From: Thiohalobacter thiocyanaticus
Lineage (GTDB): Bacteria > Pseudomonadota > Gammaproteobacteria > Thiohalobacterales > Thiohalobacteraceae
DNA length: 64,000 nucleotides
Assembly: GCF_002356355.1 (NCBI RefSeq)
Contig: NZ_AP018052.1
Location: 1,302,001-1,366,000 of the forward strand
Direction of reading: 5' to 3'
Shown: positions 1 to 9,400 of the stretch, one piece after another
How positions within the stretch are numbered: position 1 is the first letter of the stretch
Layout of the letters: every line of letters starts with the position of its first letter
Position numbers and translations under genes: made by a program
Notes under the pieces: generated by a model
The model's input: the letters and a program-made list of their open reading frames with translations, nothing else
Told to the model about the DNA's origin: nothing
The model's database searches: none

Positions 1-1
1 C

Positions 2-700
2 ATCGATGCCGCGGTCGAGAAGTTCAGCGTCATCAAGGCGCTCCAGGCCATGGAGGCCGCGCATGTGGTGATCCTGGTGCTGGATGCCCATGACGGCATC
101 ACCGATCAGGACGCCACCCTGGCCGGGCTGGCCGCCGATTCCGGCCGGGCGCTGGTCATCGCGGTCAACAAATGGGACGGTCTGGAGACGGATGCACGCG
201 ATCGCATCAAGGCCGAGGTGGATCGTCGTCTGCCCTTTGTCAGCTTCGCCGAGTTCTTCTATATTTCCGCGCTGCACGGCACCAATGTGGGCCATCTGTT
301 CGAGGCCGTGCAGCGTTGCTACGCATCGGCCACCGCGAAGTTCTCCACCCCGGAACTGACCCGGATGCTGGAAGCGGCCGTATATGCGCACCAGCCGCCA
401 CTGGTGCGCGGCCGACGCATCAAGTTGCGCTATGCCCACCAGGGCGGACACAATCCGCCGTTGATCGTGATCCACGGCAATCAGACCCAGGCCATCCCGG
501 ATGCCTACAAGCGTTATCTGGTAAACTACTTTCGCACCCAGCTGCAACTGGTGGGCACGCCCATCCGGCTCGAGTTCCGCACCGGCGAGAACCCTTACAA
601 GGACAAGCGCAACAAGCTCACGCCGCGCCAGCAGCACAAGCGCAAGCGGCTGATGAAGAAGGTCAAGTCGAGCGCGGCGCGGAAGAAGCGCAAGCCGTAG
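2..700 (+). CDS. der: GTPase Der (EngA), C-terminal part, cut by window edge
   Basis: Der is the double-GTPase needed for 50S ribosomal subunit maturation. The reading frame is open from base 2 and the N-terminal part, including the first G domain, lies outside the window. What remains starts inside the second G domain: [11 protein letters not shown], then [12 protein letters not shown] (around the G3 region), then the G4 motif NKWD near residue 60 of the fragment, then ISALHG (G5). It ends in the KH-like domain and a very basic tail rich in Lys/Arg ([10 protein letters not shown]), typical of Der. Family identity is secure; only the 5' end is missing. The next gene starts 47 bases downstream on the same strand. 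Confidence 0.96.
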   Translation: MDAAVEKFSVIKALQAMEAAHVVILVLDAHDGITDQDATLAGLAADSGRALVIAVNKWDGLETDARDRIKAEVDRRLPFVSFAEFFYISALHGTNVGHLFEAVQRCYASATAKFSTPELTRMLEAAVYAHQPPLVRGRRIKLRYAHQGGHNPPLIVIHGNQTQAIPDAYKRYLVNYFRTQLQLVGTPIRLEFRTGENPYKDKRNKLTPRQQHKRKRLMKKVKSSAARKKRKP

Positions 701-747
701 TTGGACGTGACGACCCCCTCCATCGCTTCATTTCATATCCAGGCAGC

Positions 748-2460
748 ATGATGTTCGAGTACTGGAACCGCAACGCCCTCATCGCATCGCTCCGGGGCTA
801 CCGCCTCGCCGACCTGCGCGCCGATCTCATGGCCGGCGTGACCGTCGGCATTGTCGCCGTGCCGCTGGCCATGGCGCTGGCCATCGCCAGCGGCGTGCCG
901 CCCCAGTACGGGCTCTACACCGCCATCGTCGCCGGACTGATCATCGCACTCAGCGGCGGCTCGCGCTACAGCATTTCCGGCCCCACCGCCGCCTTCGTCG
1001 TCATCCTGCTGCCCATCACCCACGAATACGGACTGGGTGGACTGCTGCTGACCACCGTCATGGCCGGCATGATCCTGATCATTATGGGTGTGGCGAGGAT
1101 GGGGCGGCTGATCCAGTACATCCCCTATCCGGTCACCATCGGTTTCACCGCCGGCATCGCTGTGGTCATTGCCGGTCTACAGATCAAGGACTTTCTCGGC
1201 CTGACCACCGGCGAACTGCCGCAGCATTTCCTGGAGAAGCTGGTGGTGCTGGTGCAGGCCCTGCCTACCGCCCGCTGGCCGGACCTGGTCATCGGGCTGA
1301 TCACCCTGTCGGTGCTGCTGCTGTGGACCCGGCTCCGGACCCGCATCCCCGGTCATCTGGTCGCGCTGCTGCTCGGGGCGCTCGCCGCCTGGGCGCTGGG
1401 GCGGCTGTTGCCCGACTTTTCGGTCGCGACCATCAACTCCCAGTTCGGCTACCTGCTCGACGGCGTGACCCGCCAGGGCATCCCGCAGGCGCCACCGTTG
1501 CCGCTGCTGCCCTGGACGCTGCCGGATGCCGACGGCAACCCGATCGGGATCTCCTGGCAGCTGATCCGCGACCTGCTGCCCGCGGCCTTCACCGTGGCCA
1601 TGCTCGGCGCCATCGAATCTCTGCTCTGCGCCGTGGTGGCCGACGGCCTGACCGGCGCCCGCCACCAGCCGGACACCGAACTCATCGGCCAGGGCCTGGG
1701 CAACCTGGTCGGACCCTTCTTCGGCGCCATCCCGGCCACCGCCGCCATCGCCCGCACCGCCACCAACATCCGCGCCGGTGCGCGCAGCCCGGTGGCCGCC
1801 ATCGTGCATGCCCTGGTGATCCTGACCGTGGTGGTCAGCCTGGCCGGCGTACTGGGTCAGCTGCCCATGGCCGCGCTGGCCGCGTTGTTGCTGGTGGTGG
1901 CCTGGAACATGAGCGAGGTGCGGCACTTCGCGCACATCCTCAAGGTGGCGCCGCGCTGCGACGTGGTGGTACTGCTGGCCTGCTTCGGCCTCACCGTGGC
2001 CTTCGACATGGTCATTGCCGTGGCCGCCGGTCTGGTGCTGGCCGCGATCCTGTTCATCCGCCGCATCTCGGCGCTGACCGGCACCGAATTGATGGATATG
2101 AAGGCGCACCAGCACCTGGCCGGATTGCCGCCGCATGTCGCCGTCTACGACATCAACGGCGCGCTCTTCTTCGGTGCCGCCGAGAAGGCGACCAGCGCCC
2201 TGCGCCACATCAGCAGCGACGTGCGCATCGTGATCCTGGATATGAGCGACGTGCCCATGATCGACATGACCGGCATCGTGGCGCTGGAATCCCTGCTGGG
2301 CAACCTGCACCAGCGCGGCATCGGCGTCATCATCGCCAATCTCAAGCCGCGCATGCAGGACAAGCTCATGCGCGCCGGCATCCGGGAACAGGCCGGGCGA
2401 CTCGAATTCGCCGGCGGCCTGACCGAGGCGCGTGAACGGGCAATATCGCTACCGGCTTGA
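748..2460 (+). CDS. SulP-family anion transporter with STAS domain (DauA-like)
   Basis: A 570-residue inner-membrane transporter of the SulP/SLC26 family, which moves sulfate, bicarbonate or dicarboxylates. About ten to twelve hydrophobic segments run from residue 20 to 430. They include the family signature GVPPQYGLYTAIVAG near the N terminus and an internal TAAIARTATN stretch. A STAS domain occupies the last 110 residues (VAVYDINGALFFG, then LDMSDVPMIDMTG). The frame is open further upstream across the end of der, but the protein only becomes SulP-like from the ATG at 748 (a second ATG follows at 751). No strong ribosome-binding site is visible. The layout resembles DauA (C4-dicarboxylate/sulfate), but substrate cannot be decided from sequence. 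The gene ends just before a palindrome that could terminate it. Confidence 0.92.
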   Translation: MMFEYWNRNALIASLRGYRLADLRADLMAGVTVGIVAVPLAMALAIASGVPPQYGLYTAIVAGLIIALSGGSRYSISGPTAAFVVILLPITHEYGLGGLLLTTVMAGMILIIMGVARMGRLIQYIPYPVTIGFTAGIAVVIAGLQIKDFLGLTTGELPQHFLEKLVVLVQALPTARWPDLVIGLITLSVLLLWTRLRTRIPGHLVALLLGALAAWALGRLLPDFSVATINSQFGYLLDGVTRQGIPQAPPLPLLPWTLPDADGNPIGISWQLIRDLLPAAFTVAMLGAIESLLCAVVADGLTGARHQPDTELIGQGLGNLVGPFFGAIPATAAIARTATNIRAGARSPVAAIVHALVILTVVVSLAGVLGQLPMAALAALLLVVAWNMSEVRHFAHILKVAPRCDVVVLLACFGLTVAFDMVIAVAAGLVLAAILFIRRISALTGTELMDMKAHQHLAGLPPHVAVYDINGALFFGAAEKATSALRHISSDVRIVILDMSDVPMIDMTGIVALESLLGNLHQRGIGVIIANLKPRMQDKLMRAGIREQAGRLEFAGGLTEARERAISLPA

Positions 2461-2468
2461 TGTTCTTT

Positions 2469-2521
2469 AAAAGGGGTCGGTGACAAATGATAATGATTGC
2501 GTTTTGTCACCGACCCCTTTT
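2469..2521. repeat. Perfect 19-bp palindrome, possible bidirectional terminator or REP-like unit
   Basis: Bases 2469-2487 (core GGGGTCGGTGACAAA) pair perfectly with 2503-2521 across a 15-base loop, followed by a T-run. The segment CCGACCCCTTTTTT recurs directly after it (2529-2542), followed by T/C-rich tracts that run into the stop codon of the next gene. It lies between two convergent genes, so it could terminate both. GGGGTC-type palindromes with poly-A/T flanks resemble the REP-like targets of IS200-type (RAYT) transposases. That link is inference; no transposase is present here. Confidence 0.7.
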
Positions 2522-2564
2522 TTAATGCCGACCCCTTTTTTCCTTTTTTTCCCTTTTTTTCTTT

Positions 2565-5063
2565 TTAGTCGGGGTTTTCGCGCAGCAGCAGCATGGGCGA
2601 GCGGGTGAGAATCCTGCGGGTGGCCCAGACCCCGGTGAGCCCCAGGGTGAGCATGGTCACGGCCAGAACACCGGCGAGCAGGGTCAGGCTGGGCTGGTAG
2701 GGCAGTTCGAACACCCGGCTGAACAGGCCATAGCGGGCCAGTTCGGTGCCCAGCCAGGCCAGCAGGCCGGCGAGAAACCCCAGTGCCAGGAATTCCGCGA
2801 ACTGTGCCTGACGCAGGGTGCGGCTGTCGGTGCCCAGCGCGCGGAGCAGGGCGTTCTGCTGCAGCCGCTGGCCGGCGCTGGCGATGACGGTGGCCACCAG
2901 CAGTGCTGCGCCGCTGGCCAGGATCAGCACCAGGATGGCGGTGATGGCGCGGCTGCCCTGGTCGAACAGGCGCCGCACTTCGTTCAGCACATAATCCACG
3001 TCGAGCAGGGTGACGGAGGGGAATTCGCGCAGCAGTTCCGGCAGCAGCCGGCGCCGTTCGTCGGGCAGATGGAAGCTGGTCATCCAGGTGGCGGGATAGT
3101 CTTCCAGCATGCCGGGCGGGAAGATGATGTAGAAATTCGGCCGGAAGGATTCCCACTCCACGCTGCGCAGGTTGATCACCTCGGCCTCGAAGGTGTCGCC
3201 GCCGATGAGAAAGCCGAGCCGGTCGCCGATTTCGATGCCGAGCTGTTCGGCCAGCTGCGATTCCACCGAAATCACATCCCTGCGCTGCGGCGTGCCTTCC
3301 CACCAGTGCCCGCTCAGCACCTCGTTGCCGTAGGGGACGGTCTCGCTCCAGGTCAGGTTCAGCTCGCGGCGCAGCGCATTGTGGTCGTCGGTCTCCTTGC
3401 TCACCGCCTGACGGATGGGTGCGCCATTGAGCTCGATCAGGCGGCCGCGTACCAATGGATAGATGGCGTCATAGTCGATGTCCAGGCGCCGGAGTGCGGC
3501 GGCGAAGGGTTCGGCCTGCGGCGGCTGGATGTTGATGGCGAAGTGATTGGGAGTGCCTGGCGGCAATTGCGCCTCCCACGTGGCGAACAGTTCCTGGCGC
3601 ACGGCAATGAGCAGGGCGAAGCACATGAAGATGAGACCGAAGGCGATGCCCTGGGCGGTGGCAAAGCGACGCCTGCGCCACAGGTTGGCGACGCCGAAAC
3701 GCCACCACAGCCGGCGCGTGTCAAGGCGTCGGACCAGCCCCAGCAGCAGCTGGAACAGGACCGCGGCGACCACCACCAGTGCCAGTGCGCCCAGGGCGAA
3801 ACGCAGCACCAGGACCAGTGAACCGGTCTGATACCACATCAGCAGCAGCAGGGCGGTGCCGGCACTGACATAGGCCAGCCAGCGGGAGGCGGACATCGGC
3901 GTGGGCAGCCGCCGCAGTACCAGCAGGGCCGGAACGGTGCGAATGGCCAGGATCGGCGCCAGACCGAAGCCCAGCAGAGTGACCAGGCCGGTCAGTGCGG
4001 CGATCGGCAGGGCCGGATCCAGCAGCGACAGCGGCGGTGCGGGCGCATCGGGATCGAGCAGGGTGACCAGGCCCTGGCCGCCGAACCAGCCGAGCAGGGC
4101 GCCGGCGGGACTGGCGATCAGGCCGAGCATGAGCAGCTGCAACAGGAATAACAGAACAATGCGCCGCCCGTCCACGCCGTAGGTGCGCAGCAGGGCGCTG
4201 CTGGTGATATGACGGTCGGCATGCCGCCGGGCGGCTACCGCGATGGCGATGCCGGCCAGCAGCAGGGCGCTGGCACTGCCCAGATGCAGGTATTGCTCGA
4301 TCCGCCCCAGCGCCCGGCCCATGGCCGGCCGGCCGCTGTGCAGATCGACCAGCTTGTGGCTGTCACGCAGCTGCGGCTCCAGCCAGGCCCTGAAGGCGTC
4401 GAGTGCATTCAACCCGCCGGCAAACCCGGTGCGATAGGTAGCCCGGCTGCCGGGCTGGATCAGGCCGGTCGCCGGCAGGGCGTCGCGGTGCATCAGGATG
4501 TGCGGCGACAGGTTGAAGAAGCTGCCGCCGCGGCTGGGCTCGAAGGCCAGCGCGGCGCCGATGGTGAACTGTTGCTGTCCCAGCTGGATGCGATCACCGA
4601 TGGCCAGGTCCAGCAGATCGAACAGGCGCGCCTCGACCCAGACCTCATCGGTGGCGGGCATGCCGGGTGCGGGACGGGGCTCGCCGCGTACCGTGTCGGC
4701 GATCTCGATCCGCCCGCGCAGGGGATAGTTGGCGGCGGCGGCCTTGATGCTGGCCAGCTGAACCTGCTCGCCATGTACCACGACACTGGCGAATTCGACC
4801 CCGGGGCTGACCTGCAGCCCCAGGGTGCGGGCCTGTTCCAGCCAGGGGGCGGGTGGCGGCGCGGGCGTGTCCAGGATCAGATCGGCGCCGAGCAGTTCCA
4901 CCCCCTGGGCCAGCAGCCGGTCGTTGATGTGGCCGGTGAAGCGCCCGGTCAGGGCCGCCACGGCGGCGGCCAGCAGGGTGGCGACCAGGATCAGGCGCAA
5001 CTCGCCGTGACGGCGCTCCCGTCGCAGCCAGCGCCAGGCCAGGGACACCAGGCCGGGGCGCAT
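2565..5063 (-). CDS. FtsX-like ABC transporter permease (YbbP-type)
   Basis: An 832-residue inner-membrane permease of the FtsX/MacB-like family. An N-terminal membrane helix (around residues 22-42) is followed by a long extracytoplasmic domain. Two groups of membrane helices follow, around residues 260-480 and 710-820, giving the duplicated layout of YbbP. A second extracytoplasmic domain lies between them. Its start codon shares one base with the stop of the upstream ATPase gene (TGATG), so the two are translationally coupled. In E. coli the ybbA-ybbP pair is likewise divergent from tesA. The biological substrate of the YbbAP system is not settled; envelope lipoprotein or small-molecule handling has been suggested. 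Confidence 0.9.
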   Translation of the reverse strand: MRPGLVSLAWRWLRRERRHGELRLILVATLLAAAVAALTGRFTGHINDRLLAQGVELLGADLILDTPAPPPAPWLEQARTLGLQVSPGVEFASVVVHGEQVQLASIKAAAANYPLRGRIEIADTVRGEPRPAPGMPATDEVWVEARLFDLLDLAIGDRIQLGQQQFTIGAALAFEPSRGGSFFNLSPHILMHRDALPATGLIQPGSRATYRTGFAGGLNALDAFRAWLEPQLRDSHKLVDLHSGRPAMGRALGRIEQYLHLGSASALLLAGIAIAVAARRHADRHITSSALLRTYGVDGRRIVLLFLLQLLMLGLIASPAGALLGWFGGQGLVTLLDPDAPAPPLSLLDPALPIAALTGLVTLLGFGLAPILAIRTVPALLVLRRLPTPMSASRWLAYVSAGTALLLLMWYQTGSLVLVLRFALGALALVVVAAVLFQLLLGLVRRLDTRRLWWRFGVANLWRRRRFATAQGIAFGLIFMCFALLIAVRQELFATWEAQLPPGTPNHFAINIQPPQAEPFAAALRRLDIDYDAIYPLVRGRLIELNGAPIRQAVSKETDDHNALRRELNLTWSETVPYGNEVLSGHWWEGTPQRRDVISVESQLAEQLGIEIGDRLGFLIGGDTFEAEVINLRSVEWESFRPNFYIIFPPGMLEDYPATWMTSFHLPDERRRLLPELLREFPSVTLLDVDYVLNEVRRLFDQGSRAITAILVLILASGAALLVATVIASAGQRLQQNALLRALGTDSRTLRQAQFAEFLALGFLAGLLAWLGTELARYGLFSRVFELPYQPSLTLLAGVLAVTMLTLGLTGVWATRRILTRSPMLLLRENPD

Positions 5064-5752
5064 CAGACCAGCCGTCCCGCGTCCAGCGTGAGCCGCCGCT
5101 GACAGCGCCCGGCCAGGACCGGATCATGGGTGACCAGCACCAGGGTGGTGCCGTGGGAGGCATTCAGTTCGAACAGCAGTTCCGCGACCTGGGCGCCGGT
5201 GCGGCTGTCCAGATTGCCGGTCGGCTCGTCGGCGAACAGGATGCCGGGCTGGATCGCAAAGGCGCGGGCTATGGCCACGCGCTGCTGTTCACCGCCCGAG
5301 AGCTGGGCCGGGGTATGATCCAGCCGATCCTGCAGGCCGACCCGCGTGAGCCAGTCGGCGGCGCGGGCCCCGGCATCCGGAACCTGCAGCAGTTCCAGCG
5401 GCACCATGACATTCTCCAGCGCGCTCATGGCATCGAGCAGGTGAAAGGACTGGAACACGAAGCCCACCCGGCCGGCACGGTGGCGTGCGCGTCCATCCTC
5501 GTCCAGGGCCGTGAGTTCCGCACCATCGAGCCAGACGTGGCCGCGGCTGGGCAGATCCAGCCCGGCCAGCAGGCCGAGCAGGGTGGACTTGCCGGAGCCG
5601 GAGGCGCCGACCACGGCCGCTGTCTCGCCGCGGTTGATCTGCAGTGTGATATCCGACAGGATGGACAGCGTCCCCTTGGGGGTCGTCACTTCCTTGTCCA
5701 GTCCTACAGCCCGGATGGTCGCCGTGAATTCTTCGCTTGCCTGTGCCTTCAT
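5063..5752 (-). CDS. ybbA: ABC transporter ATP-binding protein YbbA-type
   Basis: A 229-residue ATPase subunit that partners the downstream FtsX-like permease. Visible motifs are Walker A GASGSGKST, the Q-loop region, signature LSGGEQQRVAIARA, Walker B ILFADEP and the switch His in LVTHD. This is the LolD/MacB/YbbA branch. The start at 5752 (MKAQASEEF) is chosen because it gives the family length. Longer forms would run back through the tesA coding region. The start codons of ybbA and tesA overlap by two bases on opposite strands, so each gene's promoter must lie inside or beyond the other's 5' coding end. The same divergent tesA/ybbA layout occurs in E. coli. Confidence 0.93.
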   Translation of the reverse strand: MKAQASEEFTATIRAVGLDKEVTTPKGTLSILSDITLQINRGETAAVVGASGSGKSTLLGLLAGLDLPSRGHVWLDGAELTALDEDGRARHRAGRVGFVFQSFHLLDAMSALENVMVPLELLQVPDAGARAADWLTRVGLQDRLDHTPAQLSGGEQQRVAIARAFAIQPGILFADEPTGNLDSRTGAQVAELLFELNASHGTTLVLVTHDPVLAGRCQRRLTLDAGRLV

Positions 5753-6398
5753 GCGTCTCCTGAAATTGCTGCTGTGCATGCTGCTGATCGCAGCCGCTGC
5801 GGCGCGGGCGGAAGCGCCGCGCATACTGGTGCTGGGCGACAGCATCAGTGCCGCCTATGGCATGGAACTGGAGCAGGGGTGGGTACATCTGCTGCAACAG
5901 CGCTTGCAACTGGAAGGGTATCCGCACCGCGTCGTCAATGCCAGCATCAGCGGCGAAACCACGGCCGGCGGTCTGGCCCGGCTGCCCGAACTGCTGCAAA
6001 CCCATGCGCCGGATGTGGTGATTCTCGAACTGGGCGGCAACGACGGTCTGCGCGGCCTGGCCATGCGGGAGACGCGTGACAACCTCGCCCGGATGATCGC
6101 GCTGTCCCGGCAGGAGAACGCCCGGGTGGTGCTGCTGGGCATGAAGCTGCCCCCCAATTACGGGCCGGTATATACCGAGGCCTTCGAACGCATCTTTGTC
6201 GAACTGGGTGCGCGTCCCGGCGTGACCGGCGTGCCCTTTCTGCTGGACGGTGTGGCGCTGGAGCCCGGGCTGATGCAGGCCGATGGCATCCATCCCACGT
6301 CCCGCGCCCAGCCGCAGCTGCTGGATAATGCCTGGCCGGCATTGCTTCACCAACTCGAGCGCACGCACGATCCGGTGATGCATTCGTCCGGCGATTGA
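5751..6398 (+). CDS. tesA: TesA: periplasmic SGNH-hydrolase, thioesterase I / lysophospholipase L1 / arylesterase
   Basis: A 215-residue secreted GDSL/SGNH esterase. It begins with a signal peptide (MRLLKLLLCMLLIAAAAARA). Block I follows as GDSISAAYGM (catalytic Ser), then block III GGNDGLRG, and block V DGIHPT (catalytic Asp and His). In E. coli this enzyme hydrolyses acyl-CoA thioesters, esters and lysophospholipids. It is divergent from ybbA with overlapping start codons. The end is followed by a 90-base gap to nifJ. Confidence 0.95.
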   Translation: MRLLKLLLCMLLIAAAAARAEAPRILVLGDSISAAYGMELEQGWVHLLQQRLQLEGYPHRVVNASISGETTAGGLARLPELLQTHAPDVVILELGGNDGLRGLAMRETRDNLARMIALSRQENARVVLLGMKLPPNYGPVYTEAFERIFVELGARPGVTGVPFLLDGVALEPGLMQADGIHPTSRAQPQLLDNAWPALLHQLERTHDPVMHSSGD

Positions 6399-6488
6399 TA
6401 TCGGTCAAGCGGCGCCGCATCGGCTGTGGCGGCTGCCGACCGCTGACACTATGCTGTGCACAAGGTGTCATATCCAGGGGGAATACAC

Positions 6489-9400
6489 ATGCCGGCTCCT
6501 ACCATGCTGACCGTCGACGGCAACGAGGCGGCCACCCGCATCGCCCATGCCGTCAGCGATGTCTGCGCCATCTACCCCATCACCCCGGCTTCACCCATGG
6601 GCGAACTGGCCGACGCCTGGTCGGCCGCGGGTAAAACCAACATCTGGGGCAGTATTCCCAGCATCGTCGAGATGCAGAGCGAGGGTGGGGCGGCCGGCGC
6701 CATTCACGGTGCGCTGCAGGCCGGGGCGCTTGCCTCCACCTTTACCGCCTCCCAGGGGCTGCTGCTGATGCTGCCCAACATGTACAAGATCGCCGGCGAA
6801 CTCACACCGGCGGTGTTCCATATCGCTGCCCGCTCACTGGCCGTGCAGGCCCTGTCCATCTTCGGCGATCACAGCGACGTGATGGCCGCGCGCAGCACCG
6901 GCTTTGCCCTGCTGGCCTCGGCCTCGGTACAGGAGGCGCATGATCTGGCGCTGATCGCCCATGCCGCCACGCTCAAGGGCCGCATCCCGGTACTGCATTT
7001 CTTCGACGGTTTCCGCACTTCGCACGAAGTGGCCAAGATCGCGGTCGTCGACGAGGCTGTTATCCGCGAGCTGATCGACAGCGAGGCCGTGGCTGCCCAG
7101 CGCGCCCGCGCCCTGTCGCCGGAGCACCCGGTGCTGCGCGGGAGTTCGCAGAACCCGGATGTGTATTTTCAGGGCCGGGAGACGGTCAACCCCTACTATG
7201 ATGCCTTTCCCGGTATCGTGCAGGCGTGCATGGACCGCTTTGCCGAACTGACCGGCCGGCAGTATCGCCTCTATGACTACGCAGGCGCGGCGGATGCCGA
7301 ACGGGTGATCGTGCTGATGGGGTCGGGTGCCGAGACGGTAGCGGAGACGGTGGAGTATCTCGAACCTCAGGGCGAAAAGGTCGGCGTGCTGCGGGTGCGG
7401 CTGTACCGGCCATTCGATCCCGCGGCGCTCATTGCCGCCCTGCCGCCGACGGTGAAGGCCATCGCCGTGCTCGACCGCACCAAGGAACCCGGCGCCGACG
7501 GCGAACCGCTGTACAAGGACGTGATCACCGCGCTGGCCCGGCATCAGTGCAGCGGTGGCGGAAGATTCACTGCCCTGCCGCGGGTGATCGGCGGCCGCTT
7601 CGGCCTGTCATCCAAGGAGTTCACGCCTGGTATGGTCCGGGCGGTGTTCGACGAACTCGATAAACCCGAACCGAAGCACCTGTTCACCATCGGCATCCAT
7701 GATGATGTCAGCCATACCTCGCTGGACTGGGATCCGGGCTATCGCACCGATGCCCACCGGGATGCGGTGCAGGCGGTCTTCTATGGCCTGGGCTCGGACG
7801 GCACCGTCAGTGCCAACAAGAACTCCATCAAGATCATCGGCGAGTCGACGGATCTCCATGCCCAGGGCTATTTCGTCTACGACTCCAAGAAATCCGGCGC
7901 GGTCACGGTTTCGCACCTGCGCTTCGGTCCGCAGCCGATCCGTTCCAGCTACCTGATCGACGACGGTGCCGCGCAGTTCGTGGCCTGTCATCAGCCGGTG
8001 TTTGTGGAACGCTACGACCTGCTGGACAAGGCCGCCGAGGGTGCGGTGTTTCTGCTCAACAGTCCGGAGCCGCCGGAGCGGGTCTGGGACAGCCTGCCGC
8101 GCCGGCTGCAGCAGCAGATGATTGACAAGCGGGTCCGCTTCCACTGCATCGATGCCTACCGGGTGGCGCAGGAGGCCGGCATGGGTACGCGCATCAACAC
8201 CGTCATGCAGACCTGCTTCTTCGCCATCTCCGGCGTGCTGGAACGCGACGCGGCCATTGCCGCCATCAAAGAGGCGGTGGAGAAGACCTATGGCAAAAAA
8301 GGCTCGCGCATTGTCGAATTCAACTTCCGCGCCATCGACATGGCGTTGGAGAATCTGCACGAGGTGACGGTGCCGGAGACGGTCAGCAGCGACTTCGAGC
8401 GTCCGGCCACGGTGGCGGAGTCGGCGCCTGATTTTGTGCAGCGGTTCACCGCCAGGCTGATCGCCGGCAAGGGCGACGAGGTACCGGTCAGCTTCATGCC
8501 CAGTGACGGCACCTTCCCCCTGGGCACGGCGGCCTATGAGAAACGCAATCTGGCCCTGGAGATACCGGTATGGGAGACGGACCTGTGTACCCAGTGCGGC
8601 AAGTGCCCCCTGGTGTGTCCGCACGGCGTGATCCGCAGCAAGCTGTTTCCGGAGGAATACCTCAAGGATGCGCCGTCCGGCTTCAAGTCCATGCCGGTCA
8701 AGGGCAAGGACTATCCGCAGGGGTATCACATCGCCTACCAGGTCGCGCCCGAGGACTGCACCGGCTGCGGTCTGTGCGTGGATATCTGCCCCATCCGTGA
8801 CAAGTCCAATGCCAGCCGCAAGGCGCTGAACATGGCGCCCATCGACGAGCTGCGCGCGCCGGAGAAGGGAAACTGGGAATTCTTCCTCGGCCTGCCCGAA
8901 TATGACCGGCGTGAGGTCAAGGTCGGCACCCTGAAGGGCTCGATGTTGTTCCAGCCCCTGTTCGAGTTTTCCGGCGCCTGCGTGGGCTGCGGCGAGACGC
9001 CCTACATCAAGCTGGCCAGCCAGCTGTTCGGCGACCGCATGCTGGTGGCCAACGCCACCGGCTGCTCCTCCATCTACGGCGGCAATCTGCCGACCACCCC
9101 TTGGGCGGCCAACGGCGAGGGCCGCGGACCGGCCTGGTCCAATTCCCTGTTCGAGGACAATGCCGAGTTCGGCTACGGCATGCGGGTGGCCATCGACCAG
9201 CAGCGCGAGCATGCCCTGGATCTGCTGCACGCCCTGGGCGAGGCGCTGGATACGGAGTTGGTCGCGGCCATTGTCGCTGCCGACCAGTCGGACGAGGCGG
9301 GCATCCATGAGCAGCGCGAGCGGGTGGCGCGGCTGCGTCGCCAGCTGGACCTGATCGATGATCCGCGCGCCCGCGAGTTGGAACGGGTGGTCGAGAACCT

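Noticed and set aside
172-747. Upstream extension of the SulP gene into der
   Set aside because: The extension is a frameshifted translation of der and only becomes SulP-like from 748.
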